Origin: Stenotrophomonas sp. 704A1
GTDB lineage: Bacteria > Pseudomonadota > Gammaproteobacteria > Xanthomonadales > Xanthomonadaceae
NCBI RefSeq assembly: GCF_030549525.1
Contig: NZ_CP130831.1
Span: 2,505,501-2,569,500 of the forward strand
Direction of reading: 5' to 3'
DNA: 64,000 nt
Below the pieces are notes generated by a model. It ran no database searches. It saw only the letters and a program-made list of their open reading frames with translations, and was not told the origin of the DNA. Below are positions 17,291-25,939 of the stretch, one piece after another. The position numbers and the translations under genes were made by a program. Numbering within the stretch: position 1 is the stretch's first letter; every line of letters starts with the position of its first letter.

Positions 17291-17308
17291 TGAATGACCG
17301 TTCATTCA
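17291..17308. promoter_or_regulatory. TetR-type operator TGAATGACCGTTCATTCA
   Basis: An 18-bp palindrome with exact 7-base arms TGAATGA and TCATTCA. It lies 57 bases before the receptor start (17234, minus) and 50 bases before the TetR gene start (17358, plus). TetR-family regulators commonly bind such sites between divergent genes, so it probably represses both promoters. The regulator-site pairing is inferred from position. Confidence 0.75.
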
Positions 17309-17357
17309 CACCTTTTGTGACGTACTATCCCGCCTCTGGATGCCACGACCTCACGCA

Positions 17358-18002
17358 ATGACGCCGAAGACCGCTCTCCCCTCGCCTGCCGATACACCGC
17401 TTGCCGCCCATGCCGAAGCACAGCGCCGCCGCATCCTGGATGCCGCGCAGACCTGCTTCATCCAGCGTGGTTTCCACGCCGGGTCGATCGCCGACATCGC
17501 GGCCGAGGCGGAGATCAGCCAAGGGCTGATGTACCGGTATTTCGCCAACAAACGCGCCCTGATCCTGGCCCTGATCGAGCGCCAGCTGCGCCACGACCAG
17601 GCCTCGATCAGCGAGATGCCGGCGGCGGCCGATCTGGCCGACGGCCTGCTCGCCTGCTACCAGCAATGGGCCCGCGGCGAGGTGCTGCCGATCCATGGCA
17701 ATGCCATCGCCAGCGTGGCGTTGTACGCGGAAATCAACGCCGAAGCGCATCGTGACCCGGCGTTGGCCGAGGTGCTTCGGACCCATGACAGGCAGATCAG
17801 CGCGGCCATCCACGCCTGGTTGCGCGCGCATGACCAGGCACGGGGCCGGATCATCGACGAAGCCGCCATCGCCGGCCGCACCCTGCTGTTGCGGGTGCTG
17901 GTGGAAGGCCTGGCCATGCGCGCGGTGCGCGACCCGGATCTGGCCCCGGCGCTGGTGCGCGGCATGCTGGTCGATGCGATCGCCAGGGTGATGCCCGACT
18001 GA
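17358..18002 (+). CDS. TetR/AcrR family transcriptional regulator
   Basis: The 214-residue protein has an N-terminal TetR helix-turn-helix: RRRILDAAQTCFIQRGFHAG, then IADIAAEAEISQGLMYRYFANKRAL. The C-terminal ligand domain is helical with no recognisable specificity. I chose ATG 17358; an ATG at 17340 is also in frame. It is divergent from the TonB receptor, with the palindrome at 17291-17308 between them, so it is probably the local repressor of the receptor-phosphatase operon and of itself. Confidence 0.87.
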   Translation: MTPKTALPSPADTPLAAHAEAQRRRILDAAQTCFIQRGFHAGSIADIAAEAEISQGLMYRYFANKRALILALIERQLRHDQASISEMPAAADLADGLLACYQQWARGEVLPIHGNAIASVALYAEINAEAHRDPALAEVLRTHDRQISAAIHAWLRAHDQARGRIIDEAAIAGRTLLLRVLVEGLAMRAVRDPDLAPALVRGMLVDAIARVMPD

Positions 18003-18111
18003 TCCGGGTCCGGCATGCCCATCGCCGCCGGATCATCACACGGCCTAGCGTCCCGGCGGCTCTATGCTCCGCCCCGCACGCGAACCGGCGTGCCGGCCCC
18101 AGGAGCCTGCC

Positions 18112-18753
18112 ATGATCGCCCTTGCCCGCACCTGCCTGTCTGTCCTGTGCTGCCTCGCCCTGCCCGCGCTGGCCCAGGACGCCTCCGTCCAGATTGACCA
18201 GCAGAGCAGCAGCCAGTCGACCCTCGCCACGCAGACCACCGACACCCGCTGGACCACCTCCGGATCCGTTGGCACCGGATCGGATGCGTCCAGCCAGGAC
18301 AGCACGACGTCCGCCAACGTCGGATCGATCACCACCCAGACCCGTAGCAGCGGCAGTTCGCAGTCCGAGTCACGCGAACGCAGCACCGACGTTGGCATCG
18401 ATCTGGGCGGTGCTGACCGCCACGATGACGATTGGGGCAGCGACCGCAGGCGCGGCACCGTGCGCGAAGGCGATCTGTTCGGCAGCTGGACGCTGGGCCA
18501 GGAGAGCGGCAACAGCTGCACCATCCAGCTGAAGGACAGCACCTGGTTCGGTGGCTACGGCGCCTGGGTGCCGGCGGGGTGCCCGGATGGCTTCTTCTCG
18601 GCCAATCGCTGGCTGCTGTCGGGCAACCAGCTGCTGCTCACCGATACCGACAACACCGTGCTCGGGCGCTTCCACCCGAGTGGCGGCGGGCGCTGGACGG
18701 GGCGGCGTGAGTCCGATGGCGCGCGGTTGTATCTGAATCCGCAGGGGCGTTGA
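18112..18753 (+). CDS. secreted protein with AprI/Inh protease-inhibitor domain
   Basis: The 213-residue product starts at ATG 18112 with AGGAG upstream and has a signal peptide ending ALAQDA. About 95 residues of Ser/Thr/Gln/Asp-rich, probably disordered sequence follow. The last 95 residues resemble the Inh/AprI metalloprotease inhibitor fold: GDLFGSWTLGQESGNSCTIQ, AGCPDGFFSANRWLL, LLLTDTDNTVLGRFHPSGGG and the ending RLYLNPQ. Such barrels normally bind and block secreted serralysin-type proteases in the periplasm. No protease gene is adjacent, and the long Ser/Thr leader is unusual, so the target is unknown. Confidence 0.72.
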   Translation: MIALARTCLSVLCCLALPALAQDASVQIDQQSSSQSTLATQTTDTRWTTSGSVGTGSDASSQDSTTSANVGSITTQTRSSGSSQSESRERSTDVGIDLGGADRHDDDWGSDRRRGTVREGDLFGSWTLGQESGNSCTIQLKDSTWFGGYGAWVPAGCPDGFFSANRWLLSGNQLLLTDTDNTVLGRFHPSGGGRWTGRRESDGARLYLNPQGR

Positions 18754-18773
18754 CCGCCCAGGCCGCCGATGGG

Positions 18774-18799
18774 CCCGGTGACGGAAGGCCGCCACCGGG
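18774..18799. terminator. hairpin between convergent genes
   Basis: Arms CCCGGTG and CACCGGG form a 7-bp stem with a 12-base loop between the Inh-domain gene and the convergent DUF4238 gene. No T-run follows, so termination activity is uncertain. Confidence 0.4.
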
Positions 18800-18806
18800 G
18801 CACCCG

Positions 18807-19712
18807 CTAGCCGGCGATGACAGCGAGGCGCTCGTTCACTGCATCGGCGTACTGCTCGATCTGCTCGGGTGTGGAGAAGTACAGGAACGCGTGCGCTCCG
18901 TGAATGATGTTGGCATTCCATTGCCGGACCTTGGCTGCGCCGACAACCTCGGTCCGCAGCGACGCCGCCCCCTGCCCGATGTGATCGATCCCCATCGCCA
19001 GTGTCGGCGTCAGTGGCATGAATCTGCTGATGTCGCGCACGCTCTTCAGCGGATGCACCCACTGCACCGCAGGATTGTCCGAGTTGATCAGCCGCTCATC
19101 GCCGGTGTCGTAGAGCGTGATCTGGAACCCCTCGGCAATGATGTCCGATGCCATCGCCTGCGCATCGGCGACCAGGCGTATCTTGAAATAGTCTTCCGAC
19201 TGCGTTTCGCTCAGAACAACACCGTCGTAGGTGAGCCCCCTGATCCGGTCCATCACCCGCCTGCGCATCAGGGGAGTACGGAGATGCTGCATGCAATGGA
19301 GCTTCACCAGCGACTCGAGCGTTTTCGCGGAAAGCGGGCCGCGACAGGACTCACGGATCTCCTTCAGCGCCTCGCCGGTGGCCGTCTCCCATCGGTCATA
19401 CTGGCCCTCGATGAAGCGCTTGTTGCGCTGCATCGGCTCCGCTTCGGCAGCGCTTGAAAGTTCCTCCAGATAGCGTGCGTACACCGCGCCTGCACCGTCC
19501 TGCTTGACGATATCGGAAAAGGTGTACATGACCAGCTGGATGACCACCGGATCCGGATGGAAGGAATAGAAATAGTTCTCGCCGCCCGTGTTCTTCGCGG
19601 ACGAGGTATTCACCTGGTTCCTGTGCAGATCGTAGCTCCGCACCTGGCCGGAGACTTCCCAGCTTCTCAGGTAGGCACTGTGAACGTAGTGATTGTATTT
19701 GTGGTTGCTCAC
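18807..19712 (-). CDS. DUF4238 family protein
   Basis: The 301-residue protein begins near the family signature NHYVHSAYLRSW and carries a conserved GGENYFYSF, INSDNPAVQWVHPL and RFMPLTPTLAMGIDH. DUF4238 proteins are soluble, of unknown function, and patchily distributed; the Asn/Asp-Pro segment resembles a catalytic loop. The GTG at 19712 is chosen because GGAAGGA lies about 11 bases upstream; a TTG at 19766 would also be in frame. Base composition is more balanced than the neighbouring core genes, consistent with horizontal transfer. Confidence 0.78.
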   Translation of the reverse strand: MSNHKYNHYVHSAYLRSWEVSGQVRSYDLHRNQVNTSSAKNTGGENYFYSFHPDPVVIQLVMYTFSDIVKQDGAGAVYARYLEELSSAAEAEPMQRNKRFIEGQYDRWETATGEALKEIRESCRGPLSAKTLESLVKLHCMQHLRTPLMRRRVMDRIRGLTYDGVVLSETQSEDYFKIRLVADAQAMASDIIAEGFQITLYDTGDERLINSDNPAVQWVHPLKSVRDISRFMPLTPTLAMGIDHIGQGAASLRTEVVGAAKVRQWNANIIHGAHAFLYFSTPEQIEQYADAVNERLAVIAG

Positions 19713-19765
19713 GGACAGGCAGATCCTTCCATGGGCGGTCAAGAAACATCCCTGCGTGGCGCGCA

Positions 19766-20824
19766 ATGACCGGAAATGTCACGCCACCGGGACATCATGG
19801 CCCGGATGATGAGCGCTCCGCCACCTCAGCCGTTGCCATGGCTACCCCCACCGGTTCGCGCCTGGTCATCTACGCCGCACTCGCCGGCAACCTGGCCATT
19901 GCCATCGCCAAGTTCGTCGCCGCCGGCCTGTCCGGCAGCTCGGCCATGCTCAGCGAGGGCGTGCATTCGCTGGTCGATACCATCAACGAGCTGTTGTTGC
20001 TGTATGGCCTGCACCGCGCCGGGAAAGCACCCGACACGCTGCATCCCTTCGGCTATGGGCGTGAGCTGTACTTCTGGAGCTTCATCGTCGCGCTGCTGGT
20101 GTTCGCTGCCGGCGCCGGCGTGTCGGCGTACGAGGGCATCCAGCACATCCGCCACCCCGAACCGGCCAGCAACCACGTCATCAGTTACAGCGTGCTCGGC
20201 CTCTCGATGCTGTTCGAAGGTGCGTCCTGGTGGGTGGCACTGCGCGAGTTCCGGCGCAGCAAGGGCACGTTGGGCTACTTCGAAGCATTCCGCCGCAGCA
20301 AGGACCCTGCCACTTTCACCGTGCTGCTGGAAGACAGCGCTGCCCTGCTCGGCCTCGGTTTTGCCCTGCTCGGACTGCTGGCCGCACAACTGCTGGACAT
20401 GCCGGTGCTGGATGGCGTGGCCTCGCTGTTCATCGCTGCGGTACTGGCGGTCACCGCCTTCCTGCTGGCGCGCGAGACCAAGGGGCTGCTGGTGGGTGAA
20501 CCGGCCCACCCGGCCGTCGCGCAGCGGATCATGACCGTTGCCGCCACCGATCCGGACCTGCGTCGCGCCAATGGTGTCACGACCCTGCAGATGGGGCCCG
20601 CGCAGGTGGTGGCCATGCTCAGCGGTGAGTTCGAGGACGACCGCCGGACGCCGCAGATCGAAGCGTGCATCACCCGCATCGAGACCGCCGTCAAGAATGA
20701 ATTCCCGGAACTGGTCGCGCTGTTCATCAAGCCGCAGACGCCAGAAGTGTTCGCTGCGCGGCAGGCGGCCCTCGCCCGCCGCTCCCCGCGCGGACCAGGC
20801 CACGAAGGCGAAGGCTTCACCTGA
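19766..20824 (+). CDS. cation diffusion facilitator family transporter
   Basis: The 352-residue protein has six membrane segments in the CDF pattern. Segment 2 contains the metal-site HSLVD (H-x3-D) in SAMLSEGVHSLVDTINELL, and segment 5 starts with LLEDSAALLGLGFALLG. A cytoplasmic C-terminal domain follows. These proton antiporters export divalent cations such as zinc, iron or manganese from the cytoplasm. The ATG at 19766 is used; an ATG 24 codons later (19838) fits the first membrane segment better and is an equal candidate. The substrate metal cannot be told from sequence. Confidence 0.87.
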   Translation: MTGNVTPPGHHGPDDERSATSAVAMATPTGSRLVIYAALAGNLAIAIAKFVAAGLSGSSAMLSEGVHSLVDTINELLLLYGLHRAGKAPDTLHPFGYGRELYFWSFIVALLVFAAGAGVSAYEGIQHIRHPEPASNHVISYSVLGLSMLFEGASWWVALREFRRSKGTLGYFEAFRRSKDPATFTVLLEDSAALLGLGFALLGLLAAQLLDMPVLDGVASLFIAAVLAVTAFLLARETKGLLVGEPAHPAVAQRIMTVAATDPDLRRANGVTTLQMGPAQVVAMLSGEFEDDRRTPQIEACITRIETAVKNEFPELVALFIKPQTPEVFAARQAALARRSPRGPGHEGEGFT

Positions 20825-20843
20825 GGCGGGAGACACTGCGGGC

Positions 20844-21518
20844 ATGACATCGCCTGCCGCACCCACCGGTTCTCCTCCGGCACGCCGCGCCCGCCCGGTG
20901 ACGCTGCGATGGCTGCCGGCCGCCTGGACGCCGCTGCCCCGCCACTTCTACCAGCGCCCGCCCACCGCCGTCGCACCGCAGCTGCTCAACAAGCTGCTGG
21001 TCCGTGACGATGGCCGCGCTGCACGCATTGTCGAGGTCGAGGCGTATGCGGGCAGCGAGGATCCAGCCGCGCACTCCTACCGTGGCATGACCGCGCGCAA
21101 TGCCAGCATGTTCGGCGAGGCCGGCCATCTGTACGTGTATTTCAGCTACGGCATGCACTGGGCCGGCAATGTCGTCTGCGGCAACGCAGGTGAAGGCGTT
21201 GCCGTGCTGCTGCGTGCCGCCGAACCGGTTGCGGGGCTGGCGCTGATGCGTTCCCTGCGTGCGGCCGCCCGCCACGATCATGACCTCGCCAGCGGCCCCG
21301 GCAAGCTGGCGCAGGCGTTCGGCCTGGATCGGCGGCATGACGGTGCCGACCTGGTGGACGGCAGCCACGGCCTGGTGATCGCCGACGACGGCATGGCGCC
21401 ACCGGACGACCCGGTGGTGGGGCCGCGCATCGGCATCTCCCGCGCGGTGGATTTTCCTTGGCGCTGGCACGTCCGCGATCACCGTCACGTCTCTGTCCGC
21501 CGCAGGAAACGCCCATGA
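20844..21518 (+). CDS. DNA-3-methyladenine glycosylase, AAG/MPG family
   Basis: The 224-residue protein matches the alkyladenine glycosylase fold: FYQRPPTAVAPQLLNKLLV, the catalytic-glutamate segment IVEVEAYAGSEDPAAHSY, then FGEAGHLYVYFSYGMHWAGNVVC and the final GPRIGISRAVDFPWRW. It removes alkylated purines and hypoxanthine from DNA, starting base excision repair. About 30 Arg/Pro-rich N-terminal residues precede the domain. It follows the CDF gene by 19 bases and overlaps the next small gene by four bases. A second, unrelated glycosylase (YcaQ type) lies at 24751. Confidence 0.9.
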   Translation: MTSPAAPTGSPPARRARPVTLRWLPAAWTPLPRHFYQRPPTAVAPQLLNKLLVRDDGRAARIVEVEAYAGSEDPAAHSYRGMTARNASMFGEAGHLYVYFSYGMHWAGNVVCGNAGEGVAVLLRAAEPVAGLALMRSLRAAARHDHDLASGPGKLAQAFGLDRRHDGADLVDGSHGLVIADDGMAPPDDPVVGPRIGISRAVDFPWRWHVRDHRHVSVRRRKRP

Positions 21519-21709
21519 CCCCGCTCGACAAACCCGTGCGCCGCGCCGTGACCATCGACGGCCAGGAATACACACTCACCATCGACCCGGACGGCCTGAA
21601 ACTGGTCGAAAAGGGGCGCCGCAACGGGCTGCAGCTGCGCTGGAGCGAGCTGGTCTCGGGGGACGCCGCGCTGGCCACCGCCCTGCAGGCGTCGCTGCAG
21701 CAGCGTTGA
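21515..21709 (+). CDS. small conserved hypothetical protein
   Basis: A 64-residue product starting at an ATG overlapping the glycosylase stop. It has a beta-hairpin-like core (AVTIDGQEYTLTIDPDGLKL) and an alpha-helical end with Trp and charged residues. I do not recognise the family. Coupling to the glycosylase gene suggests co-expression. Confidence 0.6.
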   Translation: MTPLDKPVRRAVTIDGQEYTLTIDPDGLKLVEKGRRNGLQLRWSELVSGDAALATALQASLQQR

Positions 21710-21765
21710 CGCCGGGCTCACCGTTGCAGGCAACGCGCTAACGATCAGGCGCCTAGCGTGGCGTC

Positions 21766-23508
21766 ATGGAACCCCCGCTGCCTGCACCGTCCGCCATGGA
21801 TGAAGCCGCCAGACTCCGTGAGATCGACCGCCTGGGCGTACTCGATACCGCCCCCGAGCCGGTCTTCGACGCCATCGCCGCTGCGGCGCGCGCCGCCACC
21901 GGCATGCCGATCGGGCTGATCTCCATCGTGGCCGAGCAACGCCAGTGGTTCAAGGCCAACATCGGCCTGGAGCAGACCTGCGAAACCGAACGTGGCATTT
22001 CCTTCTGCACCCACGCCATCGAGCAGGACGGGCTGTTCGAGATCCCCGATGCCTGCGACGACCCACGCTTCGCGGGCAACCCGCTGGTCACCGCTGCGCC
22101 CGGCATCCGCCACTACGCCGGCATCCCGCTGAGCACCGCCCAGGGCGCGCGCATCGGCACCCTGTGCCTGCTGGACACCGTGCCGGGGCAGCTGACGCCG
22201 GCGCAGCGCGAAGTGATGGTCCATCTGGGCCGGGTCACCACCCAGGTGCTGGAACAACGTGCCGCCGTGCTGCAACAGATGGCGCAGGCCAAGGCGCTGC
22301 ACCGCGAACTGAAGCGCAGCGAGGACTTCCTGGAGCGCACCAACAGTGCCGCCCGGGTCGGCGGCTGGGAGCTGGACCTGGCCACCCGCGAGGTGCGCTG
22401 GACCCGCGAGACCAAGCAGATCCACGGCGTGCGCTCCACCTATCAACCCACGCTGCAGAGCGCCCTGTCGTTCTACCGTGAGGACAGCCGCGCCATCATC
22501 AGCACGGCGGTGCAGCGCTGCATCGACGAGGGCACGTCATGGGAGGTGCAGCTGCCGATGACCACGGCCGACGGGCGCGAAATCTGGACCCGGGTGGTGG
22601 GCAGCCGGCAGCAGGTGGAGGGACGACCGCGGCTGGTCGGCGCGATCCAGGACGTCACCGAAGAGCGCGCGGTGCTGGATGCGCTGGAGGCCAGCGAGGT
22701 GCGCTACCGGCGGCTGTTCCACTACAGCCTGGGCCTGATCTGCACCCACACACTGGACGGCACGCTGACCTCGGTCAATCCTGCCGCGGTGCAGTCGCTG
22801 GGCTACGAGGAAAGCCGCATGGTGGGGCGCAGCCTGTGCGACCTGATGCGCCCGGAGAAGCGCGAAGCATTCAAGGCCTACCTGGCGCGCATCCGCGAGA
22901 ACCTGACCGACGCCGGCGTCATCGAGCTGATCGCCGCCGACGGTACGCGCCGTTACTGGGCGTACCACAACGTGCTGGACAGCGAGGCCGACCCGCCTTT
23001 CGTGCTGGGCCACGCGCAGGACGTCACCGCACTGCGCATCCAGGAGCAGCGCCTGCGCGAGATGTCCTTCCGCGACCCGCTCACCCAGTGCCATAACCGG
23101 CGCTACCTGCACCGGCTGGACGAACTGGGGGAACGCCACTGGGCCTGCCTGGTGTTCGACCTGGATGATTTCAAGCACATCAACGACACCCAGGGCCACC
23201 GCCGCGGCGATGGGGTGCTGGTGGAGTTCGCCGCCTTCCTGCGCGCGCCGCTGATGGATGAGGAGGCCGTGGTGCGGTTGGGTGGCGATGAGTTCATGGT
23301 GGTGCTGGTGGCGCCCGCGGCCGGTCGCCTGCCGCAGCTGGAGCGCTGGTACAGCGACCATGCCGGGCGCTCGCCGGCCGCGTTCTCGATGGGCAGCGCG
23401 GCCAGCAATGCGGGCGAATCGGTGGCCGATACCATCCATCGCGCCGATACCGGCCTCTACCAGGGACGCGCCCGTGGCCGGCGCAGCGCTGCGCAGCACC
23501 GGCCCTAG
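21766..23508 (+). CDS. GAF-PAS-PAS-GGDEF diguanylate cyclase
   Basis: The 580-residue protein has an N-terminal GAF domain (about 20-165, with the HAIEQDGLFEIPDACDDPRF pattern), two PAS domains (about 185-300 and 310-425) and a C-terminal GGDEF domain. The intact motif RLGGDEF is at 504-510 and the metal-binding DLDDFKHIND at 465-474, so it should make cyclic di-GMP. No RxxD inhibitory site is seen five residues before the motif, so product inhibition may be absent. No membrane segment is present; a cytoplasmic sensor is inferred. The signal is unknown. Confidence 0.92.
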   Translation: MEPPLPAPSAMDEAARLREIDRLGVLDTAPEPVFDAIAAAARAATGMPIGLISIVAEQRQWFKANIGLEQTCETERGISFCTHAIEQDGLFEIPDACDDPRFAGNPLVTAAPGIRHYAGIPLSTAQGARIGTLCLLDTVPGQLTPAQREVMVHLGRVTTQVLEQRAAVLQQMAQAKALHRELKRSEDFLERTNSAARVGGWELDLATREVRWTRETKQIHGVRSTYQPTLQSALSFYREDSRAIISTAVQRCIDEGTSWEVQLPMTTADGREIWTRVVGSRQQVEGRPRLVGAIQDVTEERAVLDALEASEVRYRRLFHYSLGLICTHTLDGTLTSVNPAAVQSLGYEESRMVGRSLCDLMRPEKREAFKAYLARIRENLTDAGVIELIAADGTRRYWAYHNVLDSEADPPFVLGHAQDVTALRIQEQRLREMSFRDPLTQCHNRRYLHRLDELGERHWACLVFDLDDFKHINDTQGHRRGDGVLVEFAAFLRAPLMDEEAVVRLGGDEFMVVLVAPAAGRLPQLERWYSDHAGRSPAAFSMGSAASNAGESVADTIHRADTGLYQGRARGRRSAAQHRP

Positions 23509-23521
23509 GGCAGCGCACGCT

Positions 23522-24601
23522 TCAGGTGGCTCTCATCGCGGGCAGAAGTTGCGTCTTCAACGCACGGGCACTGCCGGCCATGGCCAGCAGACCGTGGCGC
23601 GCGGCGACGGCCTGGATCACGTCCAGCCTCCGCACCAGCTGCGCCGCCCGGTTGCGATGAAGCTCGCGCAACAAGGCGAAGGTCCGGGTCGCTGGTCGCA
23701 GCGCGGCGCCACGATGCGCCGAGATCACCCGGGCGGCCATGTCGCGGGCGATCTTCAGTTCCTGCGCAATCGCATGATCTGTGGGTCCACAGTGATCGAT
23801 GAACGCATCGCAGCTGTACCGGTACGCGTTGGCGGACTCGTCAACAAGGTAATGCTGCAGATAGCCGCAGGCCTGCAACTGCCGGGCGGCCTCCTCGTCC
23901 ACGTCGGGATGCGCCTGGATGAAGTCCAGTGCGCTGTTGAAGCGCGAGATCCTGTGCCCCTTGCGTCTGGCGGCTGAACGCACCCAGCGCAGCCACTCGA
24001 AGGTCTGGTGTTGATGCACCAGCAGCTGGTCGGTGGTGGCCGCAATGCGAAGATCCACATCGTTCACTGGCCTCAACGCATGCGCGACCGGTGCAAGCCG
24101 CGTCGACCGTGCAAGCGCACCGGGCGAGCAGTAGTCCGGATTCCTGACCAGCGGATGGCCGGCCTGATGGTAGGCCTGGGCGACCAGCCTCGAGCAGAAC
24201 TGCTTGCCGCTCCTGTCCCGCGCCCACAGCTTCATCACTCCCACCAACAAAGCGTGGGGTACCGAGTAGAGGCATCCGATTTCATTGCGGGCGTGATTGA
24301 TGACCGCAGTCATGGCCACATCGTCCGGCCGTTCGCGAAGCCGATAGACCGCAATCTCGCCCTGGCCCACGATCTTTCTCTGCGGATTCAACGAGAACAC
24401 CCCGCCCCCATCGGCATGGATCAGGGTGTTGCCCACGTAGAGCATGGCGTGGCTGTAGGGAGAATTGGTCAGGAAGCGGATGGATCGGCTGACCGCTTCG
24501 CCCGTCGTGGAAAGGACGATGTCACCCGGTTCCAGCACATCCAGATCCAGGATGTGGTCCTTGAGCCGTGGGCCACGCCGGAAAGAAGAGACTGAGTGCA
24601 T
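23522..24601 (-). CDS. YiiX/YebB-like permuted NlpC/P60 cysteine hydrolase
   Basis: The 359-residue protein has the signature of permuted papain-like hydrolases: LEPGDIVLSTTGEA, then SPYSHAMLYVGN with the catalytic His, LIHADGGGVF, and much later KQFCSRLVAQAY with the catalytic Cys. Such enzymes act on peptide, amide or lipid bonds in the envelope, but no signal peptide is visible. About 180 further C-terminal residues are helical and charged, with no recognised domain. The ATG at 24601 is chosen. It is isolated between the cyclase and the YcaQ gene; its codon use is less GC-rich than that of its neighbours. Confidence 0.75.
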   Translation of the reverse strand: MHSVSSFRRGPRLKDHILDLDVLEPGDIVLSTTGEAVSRSIRFLTNSPYSHAMLYVGNTLIHADGGGVFSLNPQRKIVGQGEIAVYRLRERPDDVAMTAVINHARNEIGCLYSVPHALLVGVMKLWARDRSGKQFCSRLVAQAYHQAGHPLVRNPDYCSPGALARSTRLAPVAHALRPVNDVDLRIAATTDQLLVHQHQTFEWLRWVRSAARRKGHRISRFNSALDFIQAHPDVDEEAARQLQACGYLQHYLVDESANAYRYSCDAFIDHCGPTDHAIAQELKIARDMAARVISAHRGAALRPATRTFALLRELHRNRAAQLVRRLDVIQAVAARHGLLAMAGSARALKTQLLPAMRAT

Positions 24602-24750
24602 CGGCCGTGCCGTCCTTGCAGTTGCAGCAGATTGTGTGGATATCGGCCGCGGCGGTGCGGAATTGAACGCTGGCCCTGCGCCTCGGCATGCACCCTCCAT
24701 GCGAAGTGCCCCTGCCCTGCTGCAGCACGCGCGCTGGCGCATCGCTGCGC

Positions 24751-25863
24751 TCAGCCAGCAGCCGCACCCGGCGCCGCGAGAAAGCGCTCCAGGCGACCCA
24801 GCTCTTCGTCCAGCGCGTTGTGGAACGGCGTCTCGTGCGGTGCGTTGCCATCGATGTAGCCGAACGCCGGCTGCAGGACACCGTCCTTCAACGAAACATT
24901 TGCCCAGCCGATCACCTGGCCGCGCCACAGCAGCGGCAGCGCGTAGTAGCCGAAGCGCCGCTTGGCGGCCGGCGTGTAGGCTTCGAACCTGTACACCCAG
25001 CCCCACAGCAGCGCGAACCGCCGCCGGTCCCAGACCACCGGGTCGAACGGTGCCAGCAGGCGCAGCTGCTCGTCGTCACGGTAGCGCTGCGAACGCGGGT
25101 TCTCATCGGCCGGCCAGTACCAGGTCGTGCCCTCCACCGTGGCGCTGGCCAGGGACGCCCGCGCGTGCTGCAGCGCCTGCTGGATCTCCGCAGCAAGGTG
25201 CGGCGCGCCATAGCCCAGCAGCCGGGCCAGATAGGTCAGGCTGGCCGAGGGCAAGGGCGCGTACTTGCGCACCACCAGTTCGATCAATGCGCTGGCGCGC
25301 TGCAGGCGTGCCGCCCTGCTGCCGTCGGCTACGCCATGGGTGGCAGCCGTGTAGATGCGGGTGCCGCTGTCGCGGCGCTGGATGCGCAGCATGCCCCGGT
25401 AATGCATGCCGTCCAGCAGATGCGTGCTGGCGTTGCTGGTGCCGCCCCAGTAGTTGGTCACCCGGCCGTGGTTGAATGCCTGCTCGACCTCGCGCGGATG
25501 CACCGCGCCGCGCGCCTGCACGAACGCCAGCACGTCGGCCGCGCGGCGGCGGGTGGCCGCATCCCACGGCCGCGAGGACACCCGCGGATGCATCAAGGCC
25601 AGATGCTCACGCGGCAGGAAGCCGTAGTTGACCAGGCAGTCTTCCTCGATCGGCAGCCGCGCGTAGCGGCGTTCGAGATCGCCGGCCCGGTAGTCCTTCA
25701 CTCGATGGCGCAGGGTCAGGTCCTGTGCACGCGCGGGCGCACGGATCGGATCGGCCTGCACGAAGCCAAGACGACGGATCGCGCCCAGCAGCGTGGTCGG
25801 TTTGAATAACGTGCGCGCCACGGCGTAGCGGCGCAGCTGCTCCAGGGTAGGCGTGGCGGGCAT
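24751..25863 (-). CDS. YcaQ/AlkZ-like DNA glycosylase (HTH_42)
   Basis: The 370-residue protein matches the AlkZ/YcaQ family: an N-terminal winged-helix tandem with FVQADPIRAPARAQDL, in which the Q-A-D triplet (36-38) corresponds to the catalytic QxD motif of YcaQ, and a C-terminal LLAPFDPVVWDRRR with YRFEAYTPAAKRRFGYYALPLL. YcaQ-type enzymes unhook interstrand crosslinks and remove bulky alkylated bases; AlkZ-type members protect producers of alkylating toxins. QxD rather than QxQ favours the broad YcaQ type. Start ATG at 25863; an in-frame ATG at 25887 is an alternative. Confidence 0.85.
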   Translation of the reverse strand: MPATPTLEQLRRYAVARTLFKPTTLLGAIRRLGFVQADPIRAPARAQDLTLRHRVKDYRAGDLERRYARLPIEEDCLVNYGFLPREHLALMHPRVSSRPWDAATRRRAADVLAFVQARGAVHPREVEQAFNHGRVTNYWGGTSNASTHLLDGMHYRGMLRIQRRDSGTRIYTAATHGVADGSRAARLQRASALIELVVRKYAPLPSASLTYLARLLGYGAPHLAAEIQQALQHARASLASATVEGTTWYWPADENPRSQRYRDDEQLRLLAPFDPVVWDRRRFALLWGWVYRFEAYTPAAKRRFGYYALPLLWRGQVIGWANVSLKDGVLQPAFGYIDGNAPHETPFHNALDEELGRLERFLAAPGAAAG

Positions 25864-25939
25864 GTCGGCATTGTAGATCCACGCCATGCCCGCGTGGGGC
25901 CGTGGCGAAGCGTGCAACGGCACCCCGCATGGGCCGGAC

